Of a stretch of 64,000 bases of DNA, positions 1-8,111 are shown in pieces. A program made the translations under genes and the position numbers. Below the pieces are notes generated by a model. It searched no databases. It had not been told where the DNA came from and saw only the letters and a list, made by a program, of their open reading frames with translations. The stretch is taken from contig NZ_CP009244.1 of NCBI RefSeq assembly GCF_001941425.1, positions 2,666,001 to 2,730,000 of the forward strand, given 5' to 3'. Positions within the stretch are counted from its first letter, which is position 1; each line of letters opens with the position of its first letter. The DNA is from Corynebacterium ammoniagenes DSM 20306. GTDB taxonomy: Bacteria; Actinomycetota; Actinomycetes; Mycobacteriales; Mycobacteriaceae.

Positions 1-306
1 ACCCGGCGCGCCAAAGGCCACAATCTCATCGCGGACTTTGACCGACAGGCGCGGAAAATCGTCGGCATCGCCGTCGGACCATTTAAAGGCCATCTTTTTA
101 AAACCCGGGTATTCCTTGGTTTTGCGCACGTATTTTTTGCACGCGTCCATATCTCCGCCCACGGTGCCGTTAATACCGTGTTCGGAGATGAGGATGCGCC
201 CTTTGAGCCCTAAGGATTCGCACAAGTCGCGCTGCCACAACATGATGGCTTCCGGGTCTTTGAGGGGAGTAAAGCTGTAGTAGAGAAGAATTTTGCCGAT
301 GCTCAC
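1..306 (-). CDS. trhO: tRNA uridine(34) hydroxylase TrhO (UPF0176), 5' part, cut by window edge
   Basis: The minus strand reads open from a GTG at 306 to the window edge (102 codons). The visible protein has the start typical of TrhO/UPF0176 proteins ([10 protein letters not shown]), followed by [18 protein letters not shown] and HGINGTVGG and the stretch [19 protein letters not shown]. TrhO uses O2 to hydroxylate U34 of tRNA; its rhodanese domain with the catalytic Cys would lie beyond the window. There is no Shine-Dalgarno, but a TAGACT -10 box (minus strand, 319-314) ends 7 nt before the GTG, suggesting a leaderless mRNA. Family assignment is from recognised sequence pattern. Confidence 0.85.
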   Translation of the reverse strand, partial: MSIGKILLYYSFTPLKDPEAIMLWQRDLCESLGLKGRILISEHGINGTVGGDMDACKKYVRKTKEYPGFKKMAFKWSDGDADDFPRLSVKVRDEIVAFGAPG

Positions 307-344
307 GGGAGCTAGTCTAAACCCGCCCCGTGGCATTGGATAAA

Positions 345-1841
345 TTATCGCTTCTGATACAGCGCCGTCTTGCGTGCAAAGACAGGATCCGAGGTGACCA
401 AAACGCCTAAGTTGCGGAAGATGCCTTCATCGACCGAGCCTAAGATCGTCGTGGTGTGTACATCGCAGCCCCGCAGTTGTTTGATTTCATTCAGCGCCCG
501 GCGCGCATTGTCATCTTTGGCCGCCGAGACCGACAAGGCAATCAAGACTTCATCGGTGTGCAGACGCGGGTTGCGCGAGCCCAAGTGCTTGGTCTTGAGT
601 GTTTGAATCGGCTCAATGGATTCCGGCGAGAGCAATAAGATGTCATCGGAGATTCCCGCTAAGTGCTTCAGCGCATTAAGCAGCATGGCCGCAGAACAGC
701 CCAGCAGTTCGGAGGTGCGCCCGCGAATGATGGTGCCATCGGCAAGCTCCATGGCGGAGGCGGCGTCTTTGGTCTCCTCGGCGCGCAACCGCGCGGGCAT
801 GACCACGCGGCGGTCGGTGGCTTTAATGCCTGCTTTGGCCATGACCACCGCTGCGCGCGAGGACCATACGTCGTCGAGGCCGGCGCGGGCTTCATCGACA
901 AGCGTTTTGAAATAGCGGCGAATGATTTCTTGGTCGCTGGCCTCGCGGCACACCTCATCATCAGTGATGCAATAGCCGACCATATTCACGCCCATATCCG
1001 TGGGCGATTGATAAGGCACATGCCCGGTCATCTTCTCCAACAGGGCAGACAGCAGCGGGAAGGCTTCAACGTCGCGGTTGTAGTTGACCGCGGATTCGCC
1101 GTGGGCTTTGAGGTGAAAGTGGTCGATGACATTGGCGTCATTGAGATCCACCGTGGCCGCTTCATAAGCCAGGTTAACGGGGTGCTCTAGAGGCAGGTTC
1201 CACACGGGGAAGGTTTCAAATTTGGCATAACCAGCCTTGAGCCCCGCATTGAGTTCGTGGTAGATCTGCGACAGCGCCGTCGCCAACTTTCCAGACCCCG
1301 GCCCCGGTGCAGTCACCACCACCAAGTCGCGGGTGACCTCGGCGTATTCATTTTTGCCCAGCCCGTCTTCGGAAACAATCAGGTCCGTATTGGTGGGATA
1401 GCCCGGGATATTGCGGTGTTTGGAGACTTTCAGCCCCAACCGGCGCAAGCGGTCGACCACCGCGACGGCTTGTTCATTGCTGTCTTCAAACTGGGTGATG
1501 ACAACATTTTCCACCAAAAACCCGCGCTCGCGGAAGACATCAATCAACCGCAGCACATCATCTTCATACAAGATGCCCAAATCGGCGCGGACTTTTTGCC
1601 GGGCGATGTCTTTGGCGTTGATGCACACCAAAATCTCGACGTCATCTTTGATGCGCTGCAGCATGGCGATTTTATTGTCCGGGGTAAACCCGGGTAAAAC
1701 GCGAGAGGCGTGCATGTCATCGAAAAGCTTGCCTCCCATTTCTAGGTAAAGCCGCCCGCCGATTTCCGCACGCCTGTTGTTGATGTGTTCGGATTGCAAC
1801 GAGATGTATTTTTCTCGGTCGAATCCTTGTGCTTGCCCCAT
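345..1841 (-). CDS. DUF1846 / UPF0371 family protein
   Basis: A 498-aa protein of the DUF1846 (UPF0371) family, full length for the family. The nucleotide-binding-like motif [16 protein letters not shown] lies near residues 175-190, and the GYCITDD and [14 protein letters not shown] stretches are typical. The biochemical role of the family is not settled. I chose the ATG at 1841 because a purine-rich ribosome site (GAGAAAGG) lies about 8 nt upstream; the longer frame to 1871 lacks one. It is transcribed away from the Nei-type gene, sharing a gap of about 67 bp. Family call is firm, function unknown. Confidence 0.85.
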   Translation of the reverse strand: MGQAQGFDREKYISLQSEHINNRRAEIGGRLYLEMGGKLFDDMHASRVLPGFTPDNKIAMLQRIKDDVEILVCINAKDIARQKVRADLGILYEDDVLRLIDVFRERGFLVENVVITQFEDSNEQAVAVVDRLRRLGLKVSKHRNIPGYPTNTDLIVSEDGLGKNEYAEVTRDLVVVTAPGPGSGKLATALSQIYHELNAGLKAGYAKFETFPVWNLPLEHPVNLAYEAATVDLNDANVIDHFHLKAHGESAVNYNRDVEAFPLLSALLEKMTGHVPYQSPTDMGVNMVGYCITDDEVCREASDQEIIRRYFKTLVDEARAGLDDVWSSRAAVVMAKAGIKATDRRVVMPARLRAEETKDAASAMELADGTIIRGRTSELLGCSAAMLLNALKHLAGISDDILLLSPESIEPIQTLKTKHLGSRNPRLHTDEVLIALSVSAAKDDNARRALNEIKQLRGCDVHTTTILGSVDEGIFRNLGVLVTSDPVFARKTALYQKR

Positions 1842-1908
1842 ATCGTGTGCCTTTCTCGCTGACGCGTCCAATCACTGAATGTACCGGAAAACTTATAAAC
1901 TAGATATC

Positions 1909-2718
1909 ATGCCTGAAGGTCACGTCATTCACCGTTTAGCCCACACGTTTAATCAAGATTTCCGCGGAATGGATCTTGAGGTCTCCTCTCCGCAGGGGCG
2001 TTTTGCCACCGAGGCAGAGCAGTTAGATGGGTTTCGCTTAGAGCGCGCGGAGGCTTTTGGCAAGCATCTTTTCTTGCTTTTCGATGCCCCCTCCCCCGCC
2101 CACATCATCTACATTCACTTAGGGCTTATCGGGCAGTTTTTATTTGAAGACCCAGAGTCGCGTCGCGGGCAGATTCGGCTGCATATTTCTAATGGCGAAC
2201 AGGCGGCGAATCTGCGCGGTCCGCAGTGGTGCCGGTTAATTACGGAGGAAGAATACGACGCGCAGCTGGCGAAGGTGGGTTTTGATCCGCTGATTGCCGA
2301 CACCGACCCGGAGCCGCTGCGTGTGAAAGTGCAGCGGTCGAAGCGCACGATTGGCTCGTTGTTATTAGACCAGGCGTTATTTGCCGGGGTGGGCAGTATT
2401 TATCGCACCGAGGTGCTATTTCGCCAGCAGATTTTGCCCTCGCGCCGCGGCAATGAGCTTACGGATGCGCAGTTCGCCGCCATCTGGCAGGACCTGGTGG
2501 AGTTGATGAATTACGGCGTGGTGGCGGGCCGAATTGATACGGTGGCGCCAGAGCACACCCCGGAGGCCATGGGGCGTGATCCCCGCAAAGATGACCACGG
2601 CGGTGAGGTCTATGTCTATCGGCGCGAGGGTTTGCCGTGTTATGTGTGCAATACGCCGGTGGTCTCGCAGATTCTGGAAGGTCGGAAAGTATTTTGGTGC
2701 CCTACGTGTCAGCATTAA
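1909..2718 (+). CDS. Fpg/Nei-family DNA glycosylase/AP lyase (Nei2-like)
   Basis: A 269-aa base-excision repair glycosylase that removes oxidised bases and nicks abasic sites. The protein must start at MPEGH: Pro2 is the Schiff-base nucleophile and Glu3 is catalytic in this family. The H2TH region (DQALFAGVGSIYRTEVLF) is central. The C-terminus carries a zinc finger (CYVC...CPTC). The start at 1909 has no Shine-Dalgarno; TAAACT at 1896-1901 lies 7 nt upstream, which fits a leaderless transcript. It overlaps the start of nnr, so the two genes are probably cotranscribed. The MPEGH start is closer to actinobacterial Nei2 than to Fpg (MPELPEV). Confidence 0.9.
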   Translation: MPEGHVIHRLAHTFNQDFRGMDLEVSSPQGRFATEAEQLDGFRLERAEAFGKHLFLLFDAPSPAHIIYIHLGLIGQFLFEDPESRRGQIRLHISNGEQAANLRGPQWCRLITEEEYDAQLAKVGFDPLIADTDPEPLRVKVQRSKRTIGSLLLDQALFAGVGSIYRTEVLFRQQILPSRRGNELTDAQFAAIWQDLVELMNYGVVAGRIDTVAPEHTPEAMGRDPRKDDHGGEVYVYRREGLPCYVCNTPVVSQILEGRKVFWCPTCQH

Positions 2719-4202
2719 GCCCCGTTTATTCGCTCCAGGCCGCGCGCGCGGCAGAGCAAGAAGTCTTAGCTGCCGAGCCCGAGCCGGATGCGGTGATGAA
2801 AAAGGCCGCGCAGGCGTGCGCGGGGGTTGCGGTGGCGATGCTGCCGGATACAGGCCAGGTCTTGGTTATTGCCGGTCCCGGTGGCAATGGCGGCGATGGG
2901 CTTTTTGCCGGCGCGCACCTAGCACTAGCCGGGCACACGGTGCACGCGGTGCTGGTTGCCGAGCGCGCGCATGAAGCAGCGCTAGCCACCTTTCAAGCCG
3001 CAGGCGGGGTCGTGCATACCGGCGCCGATACCGACGATGACGAAACCTACGACCTGGTCATTGATGCCGTCGCCGGCCTGGGGGCCTCGCGCGAGGTGTC
3101 AGCTGAGGTCGCCGCGTTAGTCGATCGCGGGGATAAGGTCTTAGCCATTGACTGCCCCACCGGTTGTGGAACGCAGCGCAGCGTGCTGGCCGATGCCACA
3201 ATCACCTTTGGCCATGCGCGCACCCCACATGCCAACCATCCCGAGTGCGGGCAGGTGGTGGTGGCAGATATTGGGCTCAAGGCGGCCATCGACAAGCATG
3301 CCCCCGTGGGCTATACCAGCTTTGAGCCCAGCCGCACCACGGATGTGTGGACTCAGCCTTTACCTGACGATGTCCACCACCTAGCCACTACCGGCCCGCT
3401 GCCGAGGTTGATACCGGGGATTTTTGATAATAAATACACCCACGGTGTTACCGGTATTGCCGCGGGTAGTGAGCAGTTTCCCGGCGCGGGCATCATGTGT
3501 ACGGCAGGTGCGCTGCACATGAGCTCGTCGATGGTGATGACCCTCGGTGATATCACGGAGTTTCCCGAGGTAGTCCCTGCCCGCGATGTGGCTTCTGCCC
3601 GGCGCGTGGATGCATGGGTGGTCGGCCCTGGCCGCGGTACAGATGATGCGGCATTAGCAGAGCTCGAAGAGATTTTAGTGACGTCTTTGCCCGTGGTCAT
3701 CGATGCCGATGCCATTTCTTTAATCGCCCAGCACGACCATCTCCACGATAAGCTTCGCGGCGCGGTGCTGACCCCGCACGCCGGGGAATTTGCGCGCCTG
3801 GGTGGCTCGCAGCAAGAACTCAGTGATCAGTGGGGCTGCCATATCCTGCTGAAAGGGCGAATTGCCACGATTACTTCGCCCCAGGCGTTACCCGTCAGTG
3901 TTAATACCGGTAATTCTTTCGCAGCAACGGCCGGCTCCGGTGATGTGCTCGCCGGTATTATCGGCGCGTTAGTCGCCCACCGCGCAAAGCAATCCGAAGC
4001 GCCGCGGCCAGCGCAGCATTCGATGCAGCGCACGCTGCTATCCGCGGTGGCACTGCACGCGCATGCGGCGGCCCTCGCGGCCGCGCAGCCCGCAGACAAT
4101 GCGCCAGCAGGTTATGCCCCGACTACGGCGATGGCGATTGCACGCGCGATCAGCCCGGCGATTGCGAAGCTAAGCGCAAGAAACCGACGCCGCAGCTCAT
4201 AG
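2697..4202 (+). CDS. nnr: bifunctional NAD(P)H-hydrate epimerase / ADP-dependent NAD(P)HX dehydratase
   Basis: A two-domain metabolite-repair enzyme of about 500 aa. The N-terminal YjeF_N epimerase domain has VLVIAGPGGNGGDG near residues 55-70. The C-terminal ribokinase-like dehydratase domain has DNKYTHGVTGI, VVGPGRGTDD, VIDADAI, TPHAGEFARL and the ATP-site motif NTGNSFAATAGSGDVLAG. It re-epimerises and dehydrates NAD(P)HX, restoring NAD(P)H. The start is uncertain: GTG 2697 has GGAAAG about 7 nt upstream, while GTG 2706 would give a protein 3 residues shorter. Either start overlaps the 3' end of the glycosylase gene, so translation is probably coupled. Confidence 0.88.
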   Translation: MPYVSALSPVYSLQAARAAEQEVLAAEPEPDAVMKKAAQACAGVAVAMLPDTGQVLVIAGPGGNGGDGLFAGAHLALAGHTVHAVLVAERAHEAALATFQAAGGVVHTGADTDDDETYDLVIDAVAGLGASREVSAEVAALVDRGDKVLAIDCPTGCGTQRSVLADATITFGHARTPHANHPECGQVVVADIGLKAAIDKHAPVGYTSFEPSRTTDVWTQPLPDDVHHLATTGPLPRLIPGIFDNKYTHGVTGIAAGSEQFPGAGIMCTAGALHMSSSMVMTLGDITEFPEVVPARDVASARRVDAWVVGPGRGTDDAALAELEEILVTSLPVVIDADAISLIAQHDHLHDKLRGAVLTPHAGEFARLGGSQQELSDQWGCHILLKGRIATITSPQALPVSVNTGNSFAATAGSGDVLAGIIGALVAHRAKQSEAPRPAQHSMQRTLLSAVALHAHAAALAAAQPADNAPAGYAPTTAMAIARAISPAIAKLSARNRRRSS

Positions 4203-4264
4203 AGCTTCCGGCGCCGGTTCGGGGGATATGTCCTCAGTATCTCGCAGTTTTCTGCTGTTGGTGC

Positions 4265-4960
4265 TTAGTGTTTTACTTCGGCGTAATTGACGCGACCGTC
4301 GTGGACTTCTACTGCTTGGTCCACAAAATCCAGCAGGGAGCGGTCGTGGGTAACCATCACGGTGGCGGTGTTCATCTCGCGCGTTAAGCGCACAATCAAC
4401 CCCATGATCTCCTGCGAAAGCGTGGAGTCGAGGGCGGAGGTGGGCTCATCGGCAAGCAAAAGCTCGGGGTCGGCCATCAAAGCGCGCGCAATATTAACGC
4501 GCTGGCGCTGACCACCGGAAAGCTGTGCCATGCGACGATTGCCCATGCCATCCAATCCCACGAGGTCCAGCAATTCATCAGCGTGGCTCGGGCGCATGCG
4601 CACCCCGCGGATGTGGTCCATAATCAACAGCTGTTCGCGCACCGTAAGTGAAGCAATGAGGTTGGCCTGCTGGAAGATAACACCAATGTGGTCCCGGCGT
4701 ACCTGCGAGCGGGTCTTGTCATCGGCGCCGGTGAGGTCGATGCCGGCGACTTCCACGCTGCCGGAATTAGGACTGACCAGACCTGCGGCGACAGACAGCA
4801 GGGTGGATTTGCCGGAGCCGGACTCTCCGACAATCGCGGTCATTTCCCCCGGCTTGGTGGCAAGGTCGGCGTTATCGAGTGCGGTGACGGTGCTTTCGCC
4901 GTCGGGGTAGATAACGGTCGCATTGGAAATCTTCAGTGCGTAGTTCGTGTCGTTTTTCAT
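4265..4960 (-). CDS. hrtA: ABC transporter ATP-binding protein, HrtA-like heme exporter subunit
   Basis: A 231-aa ABC ATPase of the MacB/LolD type. Walker A is GESGSGKST, the signature is LSGGQRQRVNIARAL, Walker B is LLLADEPTSALD, and the H-loop is VMVTHD. It should power the permease encoded just upstream: that stop codon is one base before this ATG. The ATG at 4960 is preceded by GGAGG with 11 nt spacing; the upstream in-frame ATGs at 4969 and 4984 are too close to it or before it. The heme-exporter assignment comes from the permease and from the divergent two-component pair, which match the hrtBA-chrSA layout of C. glutamicum and C. diphtheriae. Export of another hydrophobic compound is possible. 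Confidence 0.8.
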   Translation of the reverse strand: MKNDTNYALKISNATVIYPDGESTVTALDNADLATKPGEMTAIVGESGSGKSTLLSVAAGLVSPNSGSVEVAGIDLTGADDKTRSQVRRDHIGVIFQQANLIASLTVREQLLIMDHIRGVRMRPSHADELLDLVGLDGMGNRRMAQLSGGQRQRVNIARALMADPELLLADEPTSALDSTLSQEIMGLIVRLTREMNTATVMVTHDRSLLDFVDQAVEVHDGRVNYAEVKH

Positions 4961-4961
4961 G

Positions 4962-5969
4962 TTAAGCATTTCCTCCAAGAGCAATCATGGGGTCAGTTTG
5001 AGATACCTTGCGGGTAGCGAGCAGGGCGCCGAGCATGCCGAGCAGCCAGATTCCGATGGTGGGGGCAAGGACGGTGGCAGCGCTGAGTTCAAAGGGCAGG
5101 ACACCGGAGGCCAGAGCGCCTAAGCCCCAGCCGACCAGGCCGCCGAGGCCAGCGCCGATGGTCAAGATGACAGCGGCTTGGCCGAGAGCATCTTTGAGCA
5201 GGTAGTTTCCGGAAGCGCCCAAAGCGCGCAGGATGGATAGGTCACGGGTGCGTTGGATGGTCCAGACGGATAAGAAGGCCACGGTGACCAGGGCGGAGAT
5301 GACGTACAGGAAGCCTTGCATCGTCAGCAAGGAGCCTTGCTCCGAGGAGTAGGAAGCTAGTCCGTTGAAGGATTCCTTGAGGCTGACGGCATCGCCGTCG
5401 TCAGTGGAGGTGAGCAAGACCGTACCGCGTACATCAGCGGGGGCGTGGGTGATATCGGCCCAGTTTTGGGTGGTTGTCCACACCACGGGTGAGTGGGAGT
5501 AGTACATATCCGGCACGATGGCAGAGATGATTTGGTCCTGGCCGGCGAGCTTGACCTCGTCGCCGGCAGCAAGGTCTAGGTCCTCGGCGGTGGTCTCGGG
5601 GATGGCGATTCCATCGTCGACGGCTTCGTCCGTGCCCGGAATAGTGGTGCCTTCCGGTAGGCCGAACAGGCCAATGCCGGCGGCGGTGTCGTTGACTTCC
5701 ATGCGGGTTTGGCCCACGCCCAGTGGGGTGGCACCGTCGTGGGCGCTGATATCTTCCGCGGTAACAGCTGATTCAGTAAAGGATGGTTCCTCGGAGGTAA
5801 ACACGACCCCTTGTGGGTTGAGTGCTTCCAACGCGGAGGTGTTTTGCTTGCCTAGGCCGCCAGTAAGCCCAGACAACATGACAAGTAGAAGGGTGATCAT
5901 GGCCACGACGCCGGTCATCATGGCGAACCGGCCGCGGGCGAATGCGATATCTCGAAGACTTAAGAACAT
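4962..5969 (-). CDS. hrtB: FtsX-type ABC permease, HrtB-like heme exporter subunit
   Basis: A 335-aa membrane protein with the layout of single-unit FtsX/MacB permeases: one N-terminal membrane helix (about residues 18-38), a long extracytoplasmic domain (about 40-210), then three C-terminal helices (about 215-330). The N-terminus, including TLLLVMLSGLTGGLGKQNTSAL, resembles corynebacterial HrtB as I remember it. With the ATPase it would export heme or a similar toxic amphiphile. There is no strong Shine-Dalgarno; a CACAAT box ends 7 nt before the ATG. The gene is divergent from the sensor kinase, and the gap between them carries inverted GGTTG(A/G)TT repeats. Confidence 0.78.
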   Translation of the reverse strand: MFLSLRDIAFARGRFAMMTGVVAMITLLLVMLSGLTGGLGKQNTSALEALNPQGVVFTSEEPSFTESAVTAEDISAHDGATPLGVGQTRMEVNDTAAGIGLFGLPEGTTIPGTDEAVDDGIAIPETTAEDLDLAAGDEVKLAGQDQIISAIVPDMYYSHSPVVWTTTQNWADITHAPADVRGTVLLTSTDDGDAVSLKESFNGLASYSSEQGSLLTMQGFLYVISALVTVAFLSVWTIQRTRDLSILRALGASGNYLLKDALGQAAVILTIGAGLGGLVGWGLGALASGVLPFELSAATVLAPTIGIWLLGMLGALLATRKVSQTDPMIALGGNA

Positions 5970-6013
5970 GACTTCTATTGTGGTTTGCGCAGGTCATTAA
6001 GTAATCGGGTCGC

Positions 6014-6046
6014 CGGTTGGTTTCGCAATCAACCGTCTGGTTGATT
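6014..6046. promoter_or_regulatory. inverted repeat in the hrtB/chrS divergent promoter region
   Basis: CGGTTGGTT (6014-6022) and AATCAACCG (6027-6035) form 9-bp arms with one mismatch around a TCGC centre. A third copy, GGTTGATT, follows at 6039-6046. The repeat sits between the exporter and two-component genes, where a NarL-type response regulator would be expected to bind. Binding by the ChrA-like regulator is inference. Confidence 0.5.
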
Positions 6047-6081
6047 CCTCGTCCACCCTCATTCGCACTAGCCTGGGAAAG

Positions 6082-7287
6082 GTGAGTACTTCGGATTTAA
6101 ATCCCTTATTGCGCGTGCTCGATGGACTGCGGGTGGGCTTGCATGTCATGTTTGCCTTCCTTTTAGGTTTCGGTGTGCTGCGCTCGCTTTTCGATGCCCC
6201 CTTGAACTACGCCGTGCCGCTTTTGTCCGTGGCGCTGGCTTTGTTATATGTGGCGGGCACTGTCGTGGAGCGCCACCGGGCTCAGCGGCGGGAAGCCATT
6301 TCGGTGGGGGCGAAATATGGGTGGCTGGCCGGCATCATCGTGTTGTGGCTGGTGTTATTGACGCATTCGCAGGATTTTTTGTGGCTGGAATTTCCGCTGG
6401 TGTTTTTGACCTTGCACATCCTGGCTTTGGTGCCCGCGCTTGTAACGGTGGCCGGGCTGTGGGTGGCGGCGGCGTTTGTGCCGTTGTGGTTGCATCCGGA
6501 GTCGTGGGCGTTGGCCGCGGCGATTGGTCCGTTGATTGGCACGGCTTTAGCGGTGGCTATCTATTTTGCGTACCGGGCGTTGCACGCCGAGGTGCAGCAT
6601 CACCGCGCGGTGGCGCGGCAATTGCGCACCACGCAGGAAGAACTCGCTGCCAGTGAGCATCAAGCAGGCCGTTTGGAAGAACGTGAGCGGCTCTCGCGCG
6701 AGATTCATGACACGGTCGCGCAGGGGTTAAGCTCCATTGTGCTATTGGCGCGCGCGGCGAAAAGTTCGGAGGATCCGCAGACACAATTGGCCACGATTGA
6801 ATCCGTCGCGGTGGATAATTTGGCCGAGGCCCGGCGCTTTGTCCGCGATTTGGCCTCGCCGGATGTGCAGGAGTCGTTGCCGGATGCGTTGCGGGGAACA
6901 CTAGCGCGCATGCGTGAGCGCGGCGCCGCGCTGGGGGAAAAGACGGAGTTTCGCCTGGAATTTGCCGGTGATATCACCGCGACTATTCCGCAGCCGATTG
7001 CCGCCGCCGCTATTCGGTGCACGCAAGAAGGGTTATCTAATGTGGTCAAACACGCCCACGCCTCGACGGCGGTGGTGACCTTAAGCGTCTTTGCCGATGC
7101 CGTGACCATTGATGTCGTCGATGATGGCGTCGGCATGGATACAACCTCGCCGGAGGGTAGCTTCGGACTGGCAGGATTGGACAGGCGGATTGCAGCCCTT
7201 GGTGGCAGCTTGAGTATTGAATCCCAACCCGAGGGCGGTACGGCTTTGGCGGCCCGGTTGCCGTTGACCAGTGAGAAGGAGAAGTAG
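6082..7287 (+). CDS. chrS: two-component sensor histidine kinase, ChrS-like (NarL/DesK type)
   Basis: A 401-aa membrane sensor kinase. About six hydrophobic segments fill residues 15-165. A DHp domain follows with the phospho-acceptor His209 in SREIHDTVAQGLSSI, then an HATPase_c domain with QEGLSNVVKHAHAS, VVDDGVGMD and GSFGLAGLDRRI. The short loops between helices suggest sensing within the membrane, as proposed for heme sensing by ChrS. The GTG start has TAGCCT (6069-6074) 7 nt upstream and a weak purine run. The response regulator starts on the next base after this stop. The heme specificity is inferred from the divergent hrtBA-like exporter. Confidence 0.8.
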   Translation: MSTSDLNPLLRVLDGLRVGLHVMFAFLLGFGVLRSLFDAPLNYAVPLLSVALALLYVAGTVVERHRAQRREAISVGAKYGWLAGIIVLWLVLLTHSQDFLWLEFPLVFLTLHILALVPALVTVAGLWVAAAFVPLWLHPESWALAAAIGPLIGTALAVAIYFAYRALHAEVQHHRAVARQLRTTQEELAASEHQAGRLEERERLSREIHDTVAQGLSSIVLLARAAKSSEDPQTQLATIESVAVDNLAEARRFVRDLASPDVQESLPDALRGTLARMRERGAALGEKTEFRLEFAGDITATIPQPIAAAAIRCTQEGLSNVVKHAHASTAVVTLSVFADAVTIDVVDDGVGMDTTSPEGSFGLAGLDRRIAALGGSLSIESQPEGGTALAARLPLTSEKEK

Positions 7288-7908
7288 ATGACGATTAAAG
7301 TCATGCTCATCGATGACCACCCGGTAGTGCGCGCAGGGCTACGGGCTATTTTGGATTCTTTTGACGATATTGAAGTCGTGGCCGAAGGCCGCAGCGGCAA
7401 AGATGTCGAGCGGTTATTTGCGCCGGAATCACTGGCGGTGGATGTGGTGGTCTGTGATATTCAGATGCCCGGCATGGACGGGATTTCTGCAACCCGGCGC
7501 GTGCGCGATGCCGGTGGGCCGCCGGTATTGATTTTGACCACCTATGACACCGAGGCCGATATTATCGCCGCAGTCGAAGCCGGGGCATTGGGCTATTTGC
7601 TCAAAGACTCCCCCGAGCAAGTGCTTCACGATGCCGTCGTGGCCACCGTTGAAGGCCGCCGCACCCTCTCGCCGGAAGTCGCAGGGCTGCTGGCTGAGCG
7701 CGTGGGCCGGCCGCAGCAATCGCTATCGGCACGCGAGATTGAAATCTTGCAGGCGCTTGCGACCGGCGCGTCGAATAAGCAGTTGGCGAAGCAGATGTTT
7801 ATCTCCGAGGCGACGGTGAAAACGCACCTGATTCACATTTATCAAAAATTGGGCGTGGACAACCGCACCGCGGCGGTGACCGTCGCGCGCGAGCGCAAAT
7901 TGATTTAG
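7288..7908 (+). CDS. chrA: LuxR/NarL-family response regulator, ChrA-like
   Basis: A 206-aa response regulator. The receiver domain has acidic residues D9/D10, phospho-acceptor D57 (CDIQMPGMDG) and K106 (LLKDSPE). The DNA-binding HTH near residues 142-200 is of LuxR type: LSAREIEILQALATGASNKQLAKQ then ISEATVKTHLIHIYQKLGV. It directly follows the kinase stop codon, and the kinase 3' end supplies a GAAGGAGAAG ribosome site. It probably activates the divergent exporter operon through the inverted repeat at 6014-6046 (inference). The paralogous HrrA is an alternative identity. Confidence 0.8.
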   Translation: MTIKVMLIDDHPVVRAGLRAILDSFDDIEVVAEGRSGKDVERLFAPESLAVDVVVCDIQMPGMDGISATRRVRDAGGPPVLILTTYDTEADIIAAVEAGALGYLLKDSPEQVLHDAVVATVEGRRTLSPEVAGLLAERVGRPQQSLSAREIEILQALATGASNKQLAKQMFISEATVKTHLIHIYQKLGVDNRTAAVTVARERKLI

Positions 7909-8052
7909 CGGTGGTGACAAAATTCACCATCGCGCGGACTTTTTTCGCCGCGCAATTCACCGCGAGCACGGCCTTTACGGTGATTTCGAGCGAAAACCAC
8001 TTCCGCGCCGGCGCGCGAGAATTGCTAAAAGCTTGAAGTTTTTCACCTCTTT

Positions 8053-8068
8053 GGGTCAATATTGACCC
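8053..8068. promoter_or_regulatory. perfect 16-bp palindrome upstream of tmsA, probable operator
   Basis: GGGTCAATATTGACCC is a perfect 16-bp palindrome, 43 bp before the tmsA ATG and within the 160-bp gap after chrA. A perfect palindrome of this length in a promoter gap is a typical dimeric-repressor site. No regulator gene is adjacent, so its binding protein is unknown. Confidence 0.6.
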
Positions 8069-8111
8069 TTTGATAGGCGAGGCGACACAAAAGAGGTTAA
8101 AGTGGCCTCAC

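Noticed and set aside
7921..7960. Terminator after chrA from GCGCGG/CCGCGC arms
   Set aside because: Only a 6-bp stem with the T run inside the loop rather than after it.
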